64,000 nucleotides of DNA. It comes from Chitinophaga varians. GTDB taxonomy: Bacteria; Bacteroidota; Bacteroidia; Chitinophagales; Chitinophagaceae. Below, one piece after another: positions 10,368-19,427 of this stretch (its first letter is position 1; the number at the start of each line of letters is the position of its first letter). Location of the stretch: positions 3,410,001-3,474,000 of the forward strand of contig NZ_JABAIA010000001.1 of the NCBI RefSeq assembly GCF_012641275.1. Reading direction: 5' to 3'. The notes under the pieces were generated by a model. The model was not told where the DNA came from. It worked only from the letters and a program-made list of their open reading frames with translations, and made no database searches. The translations under genes were made by a program, and so were the position numbers.

Positions 10368-11369
10368 ATGACAAAGAGATTATTATTACTTGTATGCGGC
10401 TGCATCGGGCTAATGACAGCCACTGCACAGCAAAACGTGCAGTTCAGCCAGTATGTGTTCAATGGCCTGAGTGTAAACCCTGCCTATGCAGGATACAAGC
10501 AGGATTGGTATCTGAATGCGATTTACCGCCATCAGTGGGTGGACTTTCCCGGGGCGCCCACCACGGCAGGCATCTCCATTGATGGCCTTACCAACGCCAA
10601 AGATGAAAGGGTGGGCGTGGGCGCACAGGTGATGCTGGATAAACTGGGGCCACAGGAAAACCTGTCAGCCTACGGGTTCTATTCCTATCGTATTCCGCTG
10701 GACGAGGAAGATACCCGGCGCCTGTGTATCGGCATTGGTGGTGGCATTACCCAATACAGCGTAGATGGTACCGCGTTAAAATATGTGGACGATCTGGACC
10801 AGGCCATCCCGCTGGGCAAAACCTCCAAGATAGTGCCCGATGCACGTTTTGGCGTGTATTATTACACGCCGAAGTTTTATATCGGCGCTTCAGTGATGGA
10901 CCTGTTCTCCCTCTATTCCGCGAATATCAACTATTACTGGGGAGGATACAATTACAATACGTTGAAGAAAACACAACACCTGTACCTCACTGCCGGTTAT
11001 CTGCTCAACCTCTCGGAAAGCCTGAAATTAAAACCATCGCTGATGGTGAAGGAAGATTTTAAAGGGCCTACCAATGTGGACCTCAATGCTTTTTTGTTGA
11101 TAGCAGACCGCCTGTGGGTGGGAGGTTCCTATCGTACCGGTGTGAAACTGTGGAGCAAACCGGCGCTGTCCAAAGACCTCGAACAACTGGATGCCGCCAG
11201 CGTACTGGTGGAATTTTATGCGACGCCGCAATTGCGCATTGGTTATGCCTACGATATTACTGTGAGTAAAATGGCCAGTTATCAGCAGGGATCACATGAA
11301 ATCTCCGTAGGCTTCCTGTTCAACAGTAAAAAATACGAATCCCGTACCCGTAGCCCGAGGTACTTTTAA
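10368..11369 (+). CDS. PorP/SprF family type IX secretion outer-membrane protein
   Basis: The protein has 333 residues, with a signal peptide ending at TATAQQ near residue 21. The family hallmark follows directly: QFSQYVFNGLSVNPAYAG. The remainder alternates short amphipathic strands, as expected for an outer-membrane beta-barrel. In Flavobacterium johnsoniae the family member SprF is needed for secretion of the adhesin SprB, a type B CTD substrate, and PorP/SprF-like genes are usually placed directly after such substrates. Here it starts 25 bp after the giant DUF11 protein, so I infer it is that protein's dedicated outer-membrane partner or anchor. It forms an apparent operon with the following PorE-like gene (11 bp gap). 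Confidence 0.9.
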   Translation: MTKRLLLLVCGCIGLMTATAQQNVQFSQYVFNGLSVNPAYAGYKQDWYLNAIYRHQWVDFPGAPTTAGISIDGLTNAKDERVGVGAQVMLDKLGPQENLSAYGFYSYRIPLDEEDTRRLCIGIGGGITQYSVDGTALKYVDDLDQAIPLGKTSKIVPDARFGVYYYTPKFYIGASVMDLFSLYSANINYYWGGYNYNTLKKTQHLYLTAGYLLNLSESLKLKPSLMVKEDFKGPTNVDLNAFLLIADRLWVGGSYRTGVKLWSKPALSKDLEQLDAASVLVEFYATPQLRIGYAYDITVSKMASYQQGSHEISVGFLFNSKKYESRTRSPRYF

Positions 11370-11380
11370 ATATAGCAGGC

Positions 11381-13054
11381 ATGAGAAAAACACTGATCAA
11401 TTATTTTGCCACAGGCGTACTGTTTTACATCACCCTGCAGGCCGTAGCGCAGGAGCAGCCATCTATCAGCAAGACCGCAGATATCCGTTTCCGCCGGGAG
11501 GAATATGCGCAGGCGGCAGGACTGTATGAGCGGCTGCTACGTACCCGCGAAGGACGCAAACATGCGGCAGAGATAAAAGAAAGACTGGCCACTTCCTACC
11601 GGTTGTATAATCAATATGATAAAGCCGCTTACTGGTACGCCCAGGTGTTGCAGGATAATACCGCCACTCCGGAAGACCACCTGCATTATGGCGATATGCT
11701 GAAAAGCCTCGGCCGTTACGATGAAGCCAGGCAACAATACAGCCAGTACCCTGACCAGCAAAGGGTGGCCACCCGCATTGCCGGCTGTGATTCCGCCGTT
11801 AAGTGGATGAACTTGCCGGGAGGCGTACACCTGAAAAATGAAACGGGCGTCAACACCGGGAAAAATGACTGGGGCACTACCTGGCATGGTAATCATGTAG
11901 TGTTTGTATCAGACAGCGTGCGTAAGGACGTATGGTATATCAAAGGCACGCGTCGTCGCTATGGACGCAACAATGCAGGGTATGGCAAGCTGTATGAAGC
12001 GGAAAACGGGCAATCTGGTATCGGCTATGTAAAAGATTTCTCTTCCTTTATCAACAACTATCCTTATCACGTAGGCCCGGTGTGCTTCACGCCCGGTGGG
12101 GATACGGCTTATGTTACCGTGACCGATCCGGCGCGCCGCGTGCCCTACGACAAAAAGGAAAGACCAGTGTATGGCACCCGGCAGCTGCGGCTGCTGATGT
12201 TTGTACGGCAACAGCACAAATGGCAGCCGCCTGTAGCCTTTCCCTATAACAGCAACGACTACTCGATAGGACATGCCGCCCTCAATGAAGCCGGCAATGT
12301 TCTGTACATTGCCTCCGATATGCCCGGTGGCAGCGGCGGAACCGATATCTGGTACTGCGAAAAGCAAGGCGACAACACCTGGGGAAAACCACAGAACTGC
12401 GGACCACAGCTTAATACCGCTGATGACGACGCGTTCCCGGTAACCGGCGCTGAAAATATGTTATACTACGCCAGTAAAGGCAAAGCCGGTTTAGGCGGCT
12501 ATGACGTATTTGCGGCCAGTGGCAGCAAGGCAACATGGACAACGCCGGTCAACCTGCTACCGCCTTTCAATTCCAGTGCAGATGATTTTTACTATGTTCC
12601 GCAAACAGACCGTGACGGCTTTATCTCGTCCAACAGGACCGGTGGTAAAGGAGGTGATGATATTTACAGCTTTAATGCGCCGCCGGCGCTGCCGGAACTG
12701 AAACCGCTGCCAGTACCGCTGTTGCGTATACCCTTCACCGTTGACATCTGCGCCGGCACCGCCACCTGCGTTTACCTGTACAACAAAACGAGGGATATGG
12801 GATGGTGTTATATGATCATGCCTCCGTCTGGCAAAATAGAAGCGAAACTGGAGCCGGACGCAGAATACGTTATCCGTGTGCATTACCCTGATCATGTGGA
12901 AAGCGTGGAGTTTGACACCAAAAACATGAATGAAACAACACCGGTCAACAAGTCCATTTGTCCCACGCCTGCCGTGAAAGAGACACCACAATACCGTCCT
13001 GTTAAGCACAAAAAAGGACATGGTCATCCACCTAAAAAGAAAAGAAAAAAGTAA
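11381..13054 (+). CDS. PorE-like periplasmic/surface protein (TPR and PD40 propeller) lacking OmpA domain
   Basis: The protein has 557 residues with a signal peptide ending near AVAQ (residue 24). Residues ~30-110 look like tetratricopeptide repeats (FRREEYAQAAGLYERLL). Residues ~270-430 contain PD40/WD40-like propeller signatures (GGTDIWYCEK, GLGGYDVFAA, GGDDIYSF). Residues ~455-530 resemble a small carboxypeptidase-regulatory-type sandwich. Canonical PorE/SprE-type relatives end in an OmpA peptidoglycan-binding domain; this one instead ends in a short basic tail (KKKRKK). It is therefore unlikely to be anchored to peptidoglycan in the usual way. It ends a three-gene cluster with the DUF11 giant and the PorP/SprF protein and is followed by a terminator, suggesting an accessory role for that substrate. 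Confidence 0.75.
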   Translation: MRKTLINYFATGVLFYITLQAVAQEQPSISKTADIRFRREEYAQAAGLYERLLRTREGRKHAAEIKERLATSYRLYNQYDKAAYWYAQVLQDNTATPEDHLHYGDMLKSLGRYDEARQQYSQYPDQQRVATRIAGCDSAVKWMNLPGGVHLKNETGVNTGKNDWGTTWHGNHVVFVSDSVRKDVWYIKGTRRRYGRNNAGYGKLYEAENGQSGIGYVKDFSSFINNYPYHVGPVCFTPGGDTAYVTVTDPARRVPYDKKERPVYGTRQLRLLMFVRQQHKWQPPVAFPYNSNDYSIGHAALNEAGNVLYIASDMPGGSGGTDIWYCEKQGDNTWGKPQNCGPQLNTADDDAFPVTGAENMLYYASKGKAGLGGYDVFAASGSKATWTTPVNLLPPFNSSADDFYYVPQTDRDGFISSNRTGGKGGDDIYSFNAPPALPELKPLPVPLLRIPFTVDICAGTATCVYLYNKTRDMGWCYMIMPPSGKIEAKLEPDAEYVIRVHYPDHVESVEFDTKNMNETTPVNKSICPTPAVKETPQYRPVKHKKGHGHPPKKKRKK

Positions 13055-13124
13055 GCAATGGCAGACCACTGCATACTTTCCTGTGACGTGTATGTCATAT
13101 GACCCCAATATATTGTCCACATTT

Positions 13125-13168
13125 ACCTGCATAAGTACCTCTTAGGAGGGATTATGCAGGTTTTTTTA
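13125..13168 (+). terminator. Intrinsic terminator after the T9SS substrate operon
   Basis: A perfect 10-bp stem (ACCTGCATAA at 13125-13134 with TTATGCAGGT at 13152-13161) encloses a smaller CCTC/GAGG hairpin and is followed by a run of T residues from 13161. It lies 70 bp after the PorE-like stop codon. Confidence 0.8.
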
Positions 13169-13207
13169 TTTTGATAATCAGTATATTATAAAATTATTTT
13201 AAGATTA

Positions 13208-13239
13208 TTTTGTTTAAGATATAAACTAGTTTACCTTCG
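13208..13239 (+). promoter_or_regulatory. Putative Bacteroidota promoter for the TonB receptor gene
   Basis: TTTTG at 13208-13212 and TACCTTCG at 13232-13239 are separated by 19 bp, close to the Bacteroidota sigma-70 pattern TTTG-N19-21-TAnnTTTG (one base differs in the -7 box). The start codon follows 20 bp after the -7 box. Confidence 0.45.
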
Positions 13240-13259
13240 GGTCTCCTAACTCCAAAAAT

Positions 13260-15416
13260 ATGTTCAGGATCAACCTCTACCTATCTGTTTTACTTTTTTT
13301 ACCTGCGGTATTGCTGGCACAGCATAAAATCAGCGGGAAAGTAACGGACAACAAAAAACATCCGTTGCCAGGCGTGAACGTGTACATTAAAGGATCTTAC
13401 GATGGCGCCACCAGCAAAGCTGACGGCAGCTTTACATTTACCACTACAGAAGCGGGAGAACGTATCTTGGCTGCTACCTTAAGCGGCTATCAGCCTCTGG
13501 AAATAAAAATCAATACAGAGAGCGGAGAACAGCTGTCCATTATTCTGAAAAATGCGGCCAATGCGCTGCGCGTCGTTACTATTTCTGCCGGCAGCTTTGA
13601 AGCCAGCGACGATAAAAAAGGCACCGTGCTGAAACCGCTGGACATCGTGACCACGGCGGGTGCCGGCGCAGATATCGTCAACGCTATCAAAACACTGCCG
13701 GGAGCGCAGCAGACCAACGATCGTGAAGGCCTGTTTGTGCGCGGTGGCACCGGCTATGAAACACAGACATTAATTGACGGCATGCTGGTACGGAACCCAT
13801 TTTCTTCCAGTCTGCCAGACGTACCGGGACGGGGCCGTTTTTCCCCCTTTCTTTTTAAAGGCACTACTTTCAGCAGCGGCGGCTATTCCGCGCAATATGG
13901 CCAGGCGCTTTCTTCTGCCTTAGTGCTGGAATCCACTGACCTGCCCCAGCGCTCTTCTTCCAGCGTGGGCCTTTCGGTGATTGGTGCCAGTGCAGGCGTG
14001 GAGAACCTTTCCCGCGATAAAAAATCTTCCTGGGGCGTGGAAGGCGATTATACCAACCTGGCTCCTTACTTTCAGGTGATGAAGCCCAAACAGACACCCA
14101 ACCTCGGTCCGGAAATTATCGGCACTTCCCTGAATTTTCGCAGGAAAACATCTTCCACGGGGCTGCTAAAGTTCTATGGATACGGCAACTGGAGCAGAAT
14201 GGGCTTTAGCTCTCCCAGTATTGAATATCCGGGAGATATGGAATCCTATCAGGTCCGTAACGGTAACATCTATACGAACATGACGTACCGCGAAAACCTG
14301 GGAAAAGACTGGCGGATATACGTTGGGGCTTCTTTTAGTAATAACCGCGACAATATCGCCACAGACACGCTCGGTAAAAACCAGACGCCTGCCGATATCC
14401 GGGTACGGTCATCACTTAGCCAGTCACGCGTGATGCTGACCCGCAACATCGGCCAGTTTTCCGCGGTGCGTTTTGGCGGAGAATACCAATATGCCACGGA
14501 ACAATTTTCCTTTAACCAGCGGCCTTTCAACTACGCTGACAACTATACGGCCGCCTTTGCGGAAGGTGACATCTATTTCACGCCCAGCTTTGTCGGCCGG
14601 GTAGGCGGCAGGGCAGAATATACCTCCGTGCTGGCGAAGATGAACATCGCCCCGCGGGTGTCACTGGCGTATAAAATGGACAACTACAGCCAGTTCTCTG
14701 TGGCATACGGCGATTATTACCAGAAGCCCGAACCACAGTATATCCGCTTTGACCACGGTCTCGGCTATATGAAAGCCACCCATTACATCGTCAGCTATCA
14801 GCGCGTGGCGTCTGACTACACTTTCCGGACAGAGCTCTTCTATAAGCAATATGCTGACCTGGTGAAGACAGTGCCCTACTACAGCAATAACGGGAAGGGA
14901 TATGCGAAAGGCATTGAGGTGTTCTGGCGGGACCGGAAAAGCATCAAAAACGTGGACTACTGGATTTCGTATTCCTACCTCGATACCAAACGTGACTATC
15001 TGAATTATCCGAAAGAAGTGCAGCCTGACTTTGCCGCTACGCACACGGCCAGTCTGGTATACAAACATTTTTTTCCAAAACTGAGCACTAACCTCGGACT
15101 TACCTATACCTTCGCCACCGGCAGGCCTTACTACAACCCAAACCTGCCGGCTGATAAGTTTATGTCAGATAAAACCATCGATTACCACGCGCTGGGCGTC
15201 AGTGCCAGTTATCTGACCACTATCCGCAAGGCGTTTACCATCTTTGTGCTGAGCGTGAGCAATGCGCCGGGCAATAAACAGGTATTCGGTTACCGTTATT
15301 CCAGTGATGGGCTGCGCCGGGGAGAAATTACTCCCAACGTACCACGGTTTATTTTCCTGGGGATGTTTATGAACTTCGGTATAGACAGAAGACAAGACGT
15401 TATCAATAACTTATAA
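13260..15416 (+). CDS. TonB-dependent receptor with carboxypeptidase-regulatory-like N-terminal domain
   Basis: The protein has 718 residues with a signal peptide ending at LLAQ (residue ~20). Residues ~22-100 form a CarboxypepD_reg-like domain (GKVTDNKKHPLPGVNVYI, YDGATSKADGSFTF). The plug domain spans ~115-230 (VNAIKTLPGAQQTN, LFVRGGTGYETQTLIDGM, GGYSAQYGQALSSALVLES). The rest is a beta-barrel ending in an aromatic-poor tail. Such receptors import scarce nutrients across the outer membrane using TonB energy. It is shorter than SusC proteins, lacks an STN domain and has no SusD partner, so it belongs to the general TonB-dependent receptor group. The substrate is unknown. The following small secreted protein starts 12 bp later and is probably cotranscribed. 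Confidence 0.9.
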   Translation: MFRINLYLSVLLFLPAVLLAQHKISGKVTDNKKHPLPGVNVYIKGSYDGATSKADGSFTFTTTEAGERILAATLSGYQPLEIKINTESGEQLSIILKNAANALRVVTISAGSFEASDDKKGTVLKPLDIVTTAGAGADIVNAIKTLPGAQQTNDREGLFVRGGTGYETQTLIDGMLVRNPFSSSLPDVPGRGRFSPFLFKGTTFSSGGYSAQYGQALSSALVLESTDLPQRSSSSVGLSVIGASAGVENLSRDKKSSWGVEGDYTNLAPYFQVMKPKQTPNLGPEIIGTSLNFRRKTSSTGLLKFYGYGNWSRMGFSSPSIEYPGDMESYQVRNGNIYTNMTYRENLGKDWRIYVGASFSNNRDNIATDTLGKNQTPADIRVRSSLSQSRVMLTRNIGQFSAVRFGGEYQYATEQFSFNQRPFNYADNYTAAFAEGDIYFTPSFVGRVGGRAEYTSVLAKMNIAPRVSLAYKMDNYSQFSVAYGDYYQKPEPQYIRFDHGLGYMKATHYIVSYQRVASDYTFRTELFYKQYADLVKTVPYYSNNGKGYAKGIEVFWRDRKSIKNVDYWISYSYLDTKRDYLNYPKEVQPDFAATHTASLVYKHFFPKLSTNLGLTYTFATGRPYYNPNLPADKFMSDKTIDYHALGVSASYLTTIRKAFTIFVLSVSNAPGNKQVFGYRYSSDGLRRGEITPNVPRFIFLGMFMNFGIDRRQDVINNL

Positions 15417-15427
15417 TTCACACACAT

Positions 15428-16075
15428 ATGAAACGTTTACTCCTTTCCCTTTTTATGATTGGCGGGCTGGCAACAGTCGCCGTAGCGCAATCCGCGCAAT
15501 ATCAGGACGCTATGTCCAAACAAGTGGCTGATCTGGACAGCAGCAGCAGCTTTGCTCCTGATGCGCTCGTAGCCAAAATCAACACTTTTGAACGCATCGC
15601 GGAAGCAGAAAAAACGCAGTGGCTGCCGTATTATTATGCCGCCTACTGCCAGGTGATGTCCTGCTTTGTGGGACAGGACAAAGGCAAGATTGATGAAGTG
15701 GCGGACAAAGCTGCCGCCAACCTGGACAAAGCCGAAACATTAAACCCGAAGAGCTCTGAAGTGGCCTGTATCCGTTCACTGGTGGCTTCAGCCCGGCTGA
15801 TGGTAGACCCGGCCAGCAGAGGCATGAAATACGGTATGGAAGCCGGTCAGCAGATCGAGCTGGCTAAAACATACAATGCCGAAAACCCGCGTGTGTACCT
15901 GTTGTTGGGCCAGTCGCTGCTGTTCACTCCGGAACAGTTTGGCGGCAGCAAATCAAAAGCTAAGGTAATGCTGGAAACAGCGCTGCAGAAGTATGCGGCC
16001 TTTAAGCCGGAAAGCGCTATTGCGCCACACTGGGGCGAACCTTACGCGAAAGAGCTGCTCTCCAAAGCCCAGTAG
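15428..16075 (+). CDS. Secreted alpha-helical (TPR-like) protein of unknown function
   Basis: The protein has 215 residues with a clear signal peptide (cleavage near VAVAQS, residue ~21). The mature part is alpha-helical and resembles degenerate tetratricopeptide repeats: alternating small and large residues in segments such as WLPYYYAAYCQVMS, VADKAAANLDKAETLNPKSSE and NPRVYLLLGQSLLFTPE. It lies 12 bp after a TonB-dependent receptor gene and is presumably cotranscribed, which suggests a periplasmic scaffold or accessory protein for the receptor. I do not recognise a named family. Confidence 0.75.
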   Translation: MKRLLLSLFMIGGLATVAVAQSAQYQDAMSKQVADLDSSSSFAPDALVAKINTFERIAEAEKTQWLPYYYAAYCQVMSCFVGQDKGKIDEVADKAAANLDKAETLNPKSSEVACIRSLVASARLMVDPASRGMKYGMEAGQQIELAKTYNAENPRVYLLLGQSLLFTPEQFGGSKSKAKVMLETALQKYAAFKPESAIAPHWGEPYAKELLSKAQ

Positions 16076-16104
16076 TCTGGTTATTGGGTTATTTTGAGAT
16101 TTCG

Positions 16105-16160
16105 TTATTTGATTTACTGATTTTGAGATGGTTTTATTTTAAGATCAGTAAATCAAATAA
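16105..16160. repeat. AT-rich 17-bp inverted repeat
   Basis: Arms 16105-16121 (TTATTTGATTTACTGAT) and 16144-16160 are perfect reverse complements separated by 22 bp. It lies between the TPR-like gene and the winged-helix regulator. It may act as a transcript 3' end hairpin, an operator for the regulator, or a member of a dispersed palindrome family also seen near 20054 and 51771. Confidence 0.7.
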
Positions 16161-16192
16161 AAAATAATAAGATATCTAAATGTGTAAATGCT

Positions 16193-16492
16193 ATGGATTT
16201 TAAAGATCTGGACCCGGTACTTCATTCACAATTGCGGTTGGCGATCATGAATGTTTTGTTGAGTGAAAAAGAAGCGGAGTTTACGCTATTGAAGGAGAAG
16301 ACGAATGCAACTGCCGGTAATCTGAGTGTACAGATCAATAAATTGCGGGATGCTTCTTATATAGAGGTGATCAAGCAGTTCAGGGACAACTATCCGCAGA
16401 CGTTATGTAAGATTACGCCTGCGGGCAGGAAAGCATTTGAGAATTATGTGCATGCCATTCAGGCTTACCTGAAAGTGGGCAAATCGAAGTAG
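16193..16492 (+). CDS. Winged-helix DNA-binding transcriptional regulator
   Basis: The protein has 99 residues and consists almost entirely of one winged helix-turn-helix domain of the small MarR/ArsR-like 'winged helix DNA-binding' type. The recognition helix segment is approximately NATAGNLSVQINKLRDASY (residues 38-57), followed by the wing (IEVIKQFRDNYPQTLCKITPAG). There is no ligand-binding or metal-binding extension. Regulators of this compact type are common in Bacteroidota, usually with unknown targets. The gene stands alone, downstream of a 17-bp inverted repeat that could be its own operator, and it converges on pdxA with only 8 bp between the stop codons. Confidence 0.85.
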   Translation: MDFKDLDPVLHSQLRLAIMNVLLSEKEAEFTLLKEKTNATAGNLSVQINKLRDASYIEVIKQFRDNYPQTLCKITPAGRKAFENYVHAIQAYLKVGKSK

Positions 16493-16500
16493 CTGGTATT

Positions 16501-17559
16501 TTATTCAGAAGCCAGTTCTGTTTTCTTCAGCGGGTTGCGGGTATTTTCCGCGTAACGTTCCCGTTGTTCGATGATATCAAGGCAAGTGAAGATGGCTTGT
16601 CTGAAAGAGTTGGGATCGGCCAGGTTTTTACCGGCGATATCGAAGGCGGTGCCGTGGTCCGGTGAAGTACGGACAATATTGAGGCCTGCCGTATAGTTGA
16701 TGCCTTCGCCGCTGGCGAGGGACTTAAAGGGTATCAGGCCCTGATCGTGGTACATGGCCAGTACGCCGTCAAACTGCTGGAACATTTCCCGGGCGAAGAA
16801 CGCGTCTGCGCTGTAGGGGCCAAAACAAAGGAGGCCATTGCCTTTTGCGTGACGGATAGCCGGGATGATCTGATCAATTTCTTCCTTGCCGATCAGGCCT
16901 TCGTCTCCTGCGTGGGGATTGAGCCCCAGCACTGCAATACGTGGTTTGTCTATACCAAAGTCTTTTATCAGGCTTTCCTTCATCAGTTGCAGCTTGGCCA
17001 GGATATTTTCTTTAGTGACATATCTGGAGACTTCCGCAATGGGCACATGCTCGGTGAGGAGGCCTACGCGCATATTATCGGCGGTCATGAACATCAGTAC
17101 GTCTTTGGCATTGAAGGCTGCTTTCAGGTAAGGCGTATGACCGGTATAGTTGAATTGCTGGCTTTGTATATTGTTTTTATGGATGGGGGCTGTTACCAGA
17201 CCCTGCACATGGCCGTCTTTCAGGCATTGGATGGCCACTTCCAGTGCACGGGCAGCGTATTTGCCGCCGGCTTCGTTGAGTACGCCCGGTGTGATCTGCA
17301 CCTCTTCTTCCCAACAGTTATAGACGTTTACCTGCTTGTGGTTCAAACGGGTGAAATCCTTTATAGACTGGTAGTTGAAATTATTTTCGTTCATCAGCTT
17401 CCGGTAGAAGTTGATGGTTTTATTAGATGCGAAGATCACCGGCGTGCAGAACTCCATCATCCTTGCGTCGAGAAAGGTTTTGATGATGATTTCTGCGCCA
17501 ATGCTGTTGATATCACCGATGGTGATGCCGATAACCGGTTTGTTGGTCTGTGTACTCAT
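16501..17559 (-). CDS. pdxA: 4-hydroxythreonine-4-phosphate dehydrogenase
   Basis: The protein has 352 residues. PdxA oxidises 4-phosphohydroxy-L-threonine in the DXP-dependent pyridoxal phosphate pathway. Signatures include the N-terminal GITIGDINSIGAEI, and metal/substrate histidines in TAPIHKNN, TGHTPYL and MYHDQGLIPFK; the GINYTAGLNIVRTSPDHGTA segment is typical of the family's C-terminal half. I start it at the ATG at 17559, because it is preceded by GGAGG ten bases upstream and by a TATATTTG promoter box; extending the frame further upstream would run antisense into rsmA. The usual GDPNGIGPE motif is changed to GDINSIGAE, common in the phylum as far as I recall. Confidence 0.95.
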   Translation of the reverse strand: MSTQTNKPVIGITIGDINSIGAEIIIKTFLDARMMEFCTPVIFASNKTINFYRKLMNENNFNYQSIKDFTRLNHKQVNVYNCWEEEVQITPGVLNEAGGKYAARALEVAIQCLKDGHVQGLVTAPIHKNNIQSQQFNYTGHTPYLKAAFNAKDVLMFMTADNMRVGLLTEHVPIAEVSRYVTKENILAKLQLMKESLIKDFGIDKPRIAVLGLNPHAGDEGLIGKEEIDQIIPAIRHAKGNGLLCFGPYSADAFFAREMFQQFDGVLAMYHDQGLIPFKSLASGEGINYTAGLNIVRTSPDHGTAFDIAGKNLADPNSFRQAIFTCLDIIEQRERYAENTRNPLKKTELASE

Positions 17560-17583
17560 ACTGATATTGCCTCCAATGAGAGG

Positions 17584-17591
17584 CAAATATA
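17584..17591 (-). promoter_or_regulatory. pdxA promoter -7 box (TATATTTG)
   Basis: Read on the minus strand, 17591 to 17584 is TATATTTG, an exact match to the Bacteroidota -7 consensus TAnnTTTG. Transcription would start near 17577-17580, giving a short leader that still includes the GGAGG at about 17570-17574. It is divergent from the rsmA box. Confidence 0.6.
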
Positions 17592-17636
17592 GCCAGTTTG
17601 CGGGAGAAAATATTACGCCTTTGGCAGAAACAGGCT

Positions 17637-17644
17637 TATCTTTG
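17637..17644 (+). promoter_or_regulatory. rsmA promoter -7 box (TATCTTTG)
   Basis: TATCTTTG matches TAnnTTTG exactly. Only 9 bp separate it from the rsmA ATG at 17654, so the predicted transcript has a leader of just a few bases. No convincing -33 TTTG lies at the usual distance. Confidence 0.5.
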
Positions 17645-17653
17645 CAGCCACGC

Positions 17654-18406
17654 ATGTATACATTAAAAAAATCGCTGGGACAGCATTTCCTCACAGATGA
17701 GAACATGTGCAGGAAGATTGTGGAGTCCCTACCTGTAATTGAAGGCCAGCAAGTGCTGGAAGTGGGGCCTGGTGGCGGGGCCATCACCAAGTACCTGTTG
17801 CAGCTGCCAGGCATTCATTTTAAGGCCGTGGAGCTGGACACAGAGAAAGTACAATACCTGGAGAAGACCTATCCTGCCATTCAGGGCAAGCTGATCAACG
17901 AGAGTATTCTTGAGACAGCCTTGCCTTTTGAAGGCCAGTTCCGCATCATCGGTAATTTCCCGTACAATATATCCACACAGATCATGTTCCGTTTGCTGGA
18001 ATGGCGGGAGCATGTGGACGTGGCCGTGGGGATGTTCCAGAAGGAAGTGGCTGTTCGTATTGCTTCAGCGCATAAGAGCAAGGAATATGGCATTCTGAGC
18101 GTGCTGTTGCAGGCTTTTTATAAAGTGGAGTACCTCTTTGAAGTGCATGAGAACTGTTTTAATCCGCCGCCGAAAGTGAAATCGGCCGTTATCCGGCTTA
18201 CGCGGCTGGAGCAGCCGGCAGATATTGCCTCTGAGCGGAAATTCACCGTGCTGGTGAAAACAGCCTTCAATCAGCGCCGGAAGCAGCTCCGTAATCCGTT
18301 GAAACCCCTGTTTGACAAGGAAACTTTGCAGGACCCGATTTTTACCAAGAGGGCTGAAGAATTGACTGTTGCTGAATTTGCAGCATTATCCCATAAGATG
18401 ATATGA
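17654..18406 (+). CDS. rsmA: 16S rRNA (adenine(1518)-N6/adenine(1519)-N6)-dimethyltransferase
   Basis: The protein has 250 residues, within the usual KsgA/RsmA size. It dimethylates two adjacent adenosines in the 3' terminal loop of 16S rRNA during 30S maturation. The N-terminal [11 protein letters not shown] (residues 5-15) is the family signature; SAM-binding motif I is [12 protein letters not shown] (34-45); the catalytic motif IV is NFPYNIS (101-107), a variant of NLPYNIS; the C-terminal lobe has [14 protein letters not shown] start it at MYTLKK (17654) because this matches the family's N-terminus and the longer frame overlaps pdxA. Its stop overlaps the start of the next gene (ATGA). Confidence 0.95.
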   Translation: MYTLKKSLGQHFLTDENMCRKIVESLPVIEGQQVLEVGPGGGAITKYLLQLPGIHFKAVELDTEKVQYLEKTYPAIQGKLINESILETALPFEGQFRIIGNFPYNISTQIMFRLLEWREHVDVAVGMFQKEVAVRIASAHKSKEYGILSVLLQAFYKVEYLFEVHENCFNPPPKVKSAVIRLTRLEQPADIASERKFTVLVKTAFNQRRKQLRNPLKPLFDKETLQDPIFTKRAEELTVAEFAALSHKMI

Positions 18407-19332
18407 GCAGAAAAGTATTAATTACCGCTAAAGTACATCCATATTTAACGGACCAGTTGCAAAACAAGGGCTTTGAAGTTGTTTATGAGCCTTCTATCTC
18501 TTACGATGGCGTGTACAGTGCCATCCAGGATTGTGTGGGTTTGATTGTGACCACCCGGATACGGGTAGATAAGCAAATAATTGACCATGGCCGGCAGCTG
18601 CAGTGGATAGGCCGGCTGGGCTCCGGTATGGAGCTGATAGACGTGCCTTATGCAGAAAGCAAAGGCATTCACTGCGTGAGCAGCCCGGAAGGCAATATGG
18701 ACGCTGTGGGCGAACAGGCTGTGGGGATGTTGCTTTGCCTGATCAATAATATCCTGCGTAGTAATATAGAGTTGCGCGAAGGTATCTGGGAGCGTGACGG
18801 TAACCGTGGGTATGAGCTGAACGGCAGGACCGTGGGCATTATCGGTTACGGCCATACCGGCAGCAGCTTCGCACGCAAGCTCAAAGGTTTTGATGTGAAC
18901 ATCCTGGCATATGATAAATACAAAAAAGGTTTTGGTACGGCCGATGTGAAAGAAGCCAGCCTGACCGATATCTTTACCAAAGCCGATGTGGTGAGCCTGC
19001 ATTTGCCGCTGACGGAGGAAACGCTGCATATCGCCAATATGGCCTTTTTTCAGTCGTTCAACAAGCCTGTTTGGTTTATGAACACTGCCAGGGGCAAGCT
19101 GGTGAACAACACCGATCTGATTGCCGCCCTGGAGCAGGGCATTATTGGCGGTGCCTGTCTTGACGTATTGGAAAATGAAAAACTGAGCACCTATACACCG
19201 GACGAAAAAGAGCAGCTGAATTGGTTGCTGAAGGCCCGGAATGTAGTGGTGACGCCACATATAGCCGGTTATTCCCACGAAGCGAGCATTAAAATGGCGC
19301 GTATCGTGCTGGAGAAGCTAAATATCCTGTAG
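18403..19332 (+). CDS. NAD-dependent D-2-hydroxyacid dehydrogenase (SerA-like)
   Basis: The protein has 309 residues, of the D-isomer-specific 2-hydroxyacid dehydrogenase family. The nucleotide-binding Rossmann fold carries [16 protein letters not shown]. Catalytic positions appear as Arg in NTARGKLVN, Glu in LDVLENE and His in TPHIAGYS. It closely follows the 3-phosphoglycerate dehydrogenase layout but lacks the C-terminal ACT regulatory domain of long SerA, so phosphoglycerate or another 2-hydroxyacid could be the substrate. Its ATG overlaps the rsmA stop by 4 bp, which suggests translational coupling, although no functional link with rRNA methylation is obvious. Confidence 0.88.
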   Translation: MSRKVLITAKVHPYLTDQLQNKGFEVVYEPSISYDGVYSAIQDCVGLIVTTRIRVDKQIIDHGRQLQWIGRLGSGMELIDVPYAESKGIHCVSSPEGNMDAVGEQAVGMLLCLINNILRSNIELREGIWERDGNRGYELNGRTVGIIGYGHTGSSFARKLKGFDVNILAYDKYKKGFGTADVKEASLTDIFTKADVVSLHLPLTEETLHIANMAFFQSFNKPVWFMNTARGKLVNNTDLIAALEQGIIGGACLDVLENEKLSTYTPDEKEQLNWLLKARNVVVTPHIAGYSHEASIKMARIVLEKLNIL

Positions 19333-19427
19333 GAGCTCGTCCGGAGTTCCTGAGTCCTGAATTAAATTGTTGATTTTCAATCAATTTGATTCGGTAGGGT
19401 GCTTTTTTTTCTTTATCCGGAATTTAT

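Noticed and set aside
17560..17814. An N-terminal extension of pdxA by 85 codons
   Set aside because: It lies antisense to the start of rsmA and past the pdxA promoter box and GGAGG; PdxA homologues start at the position used.
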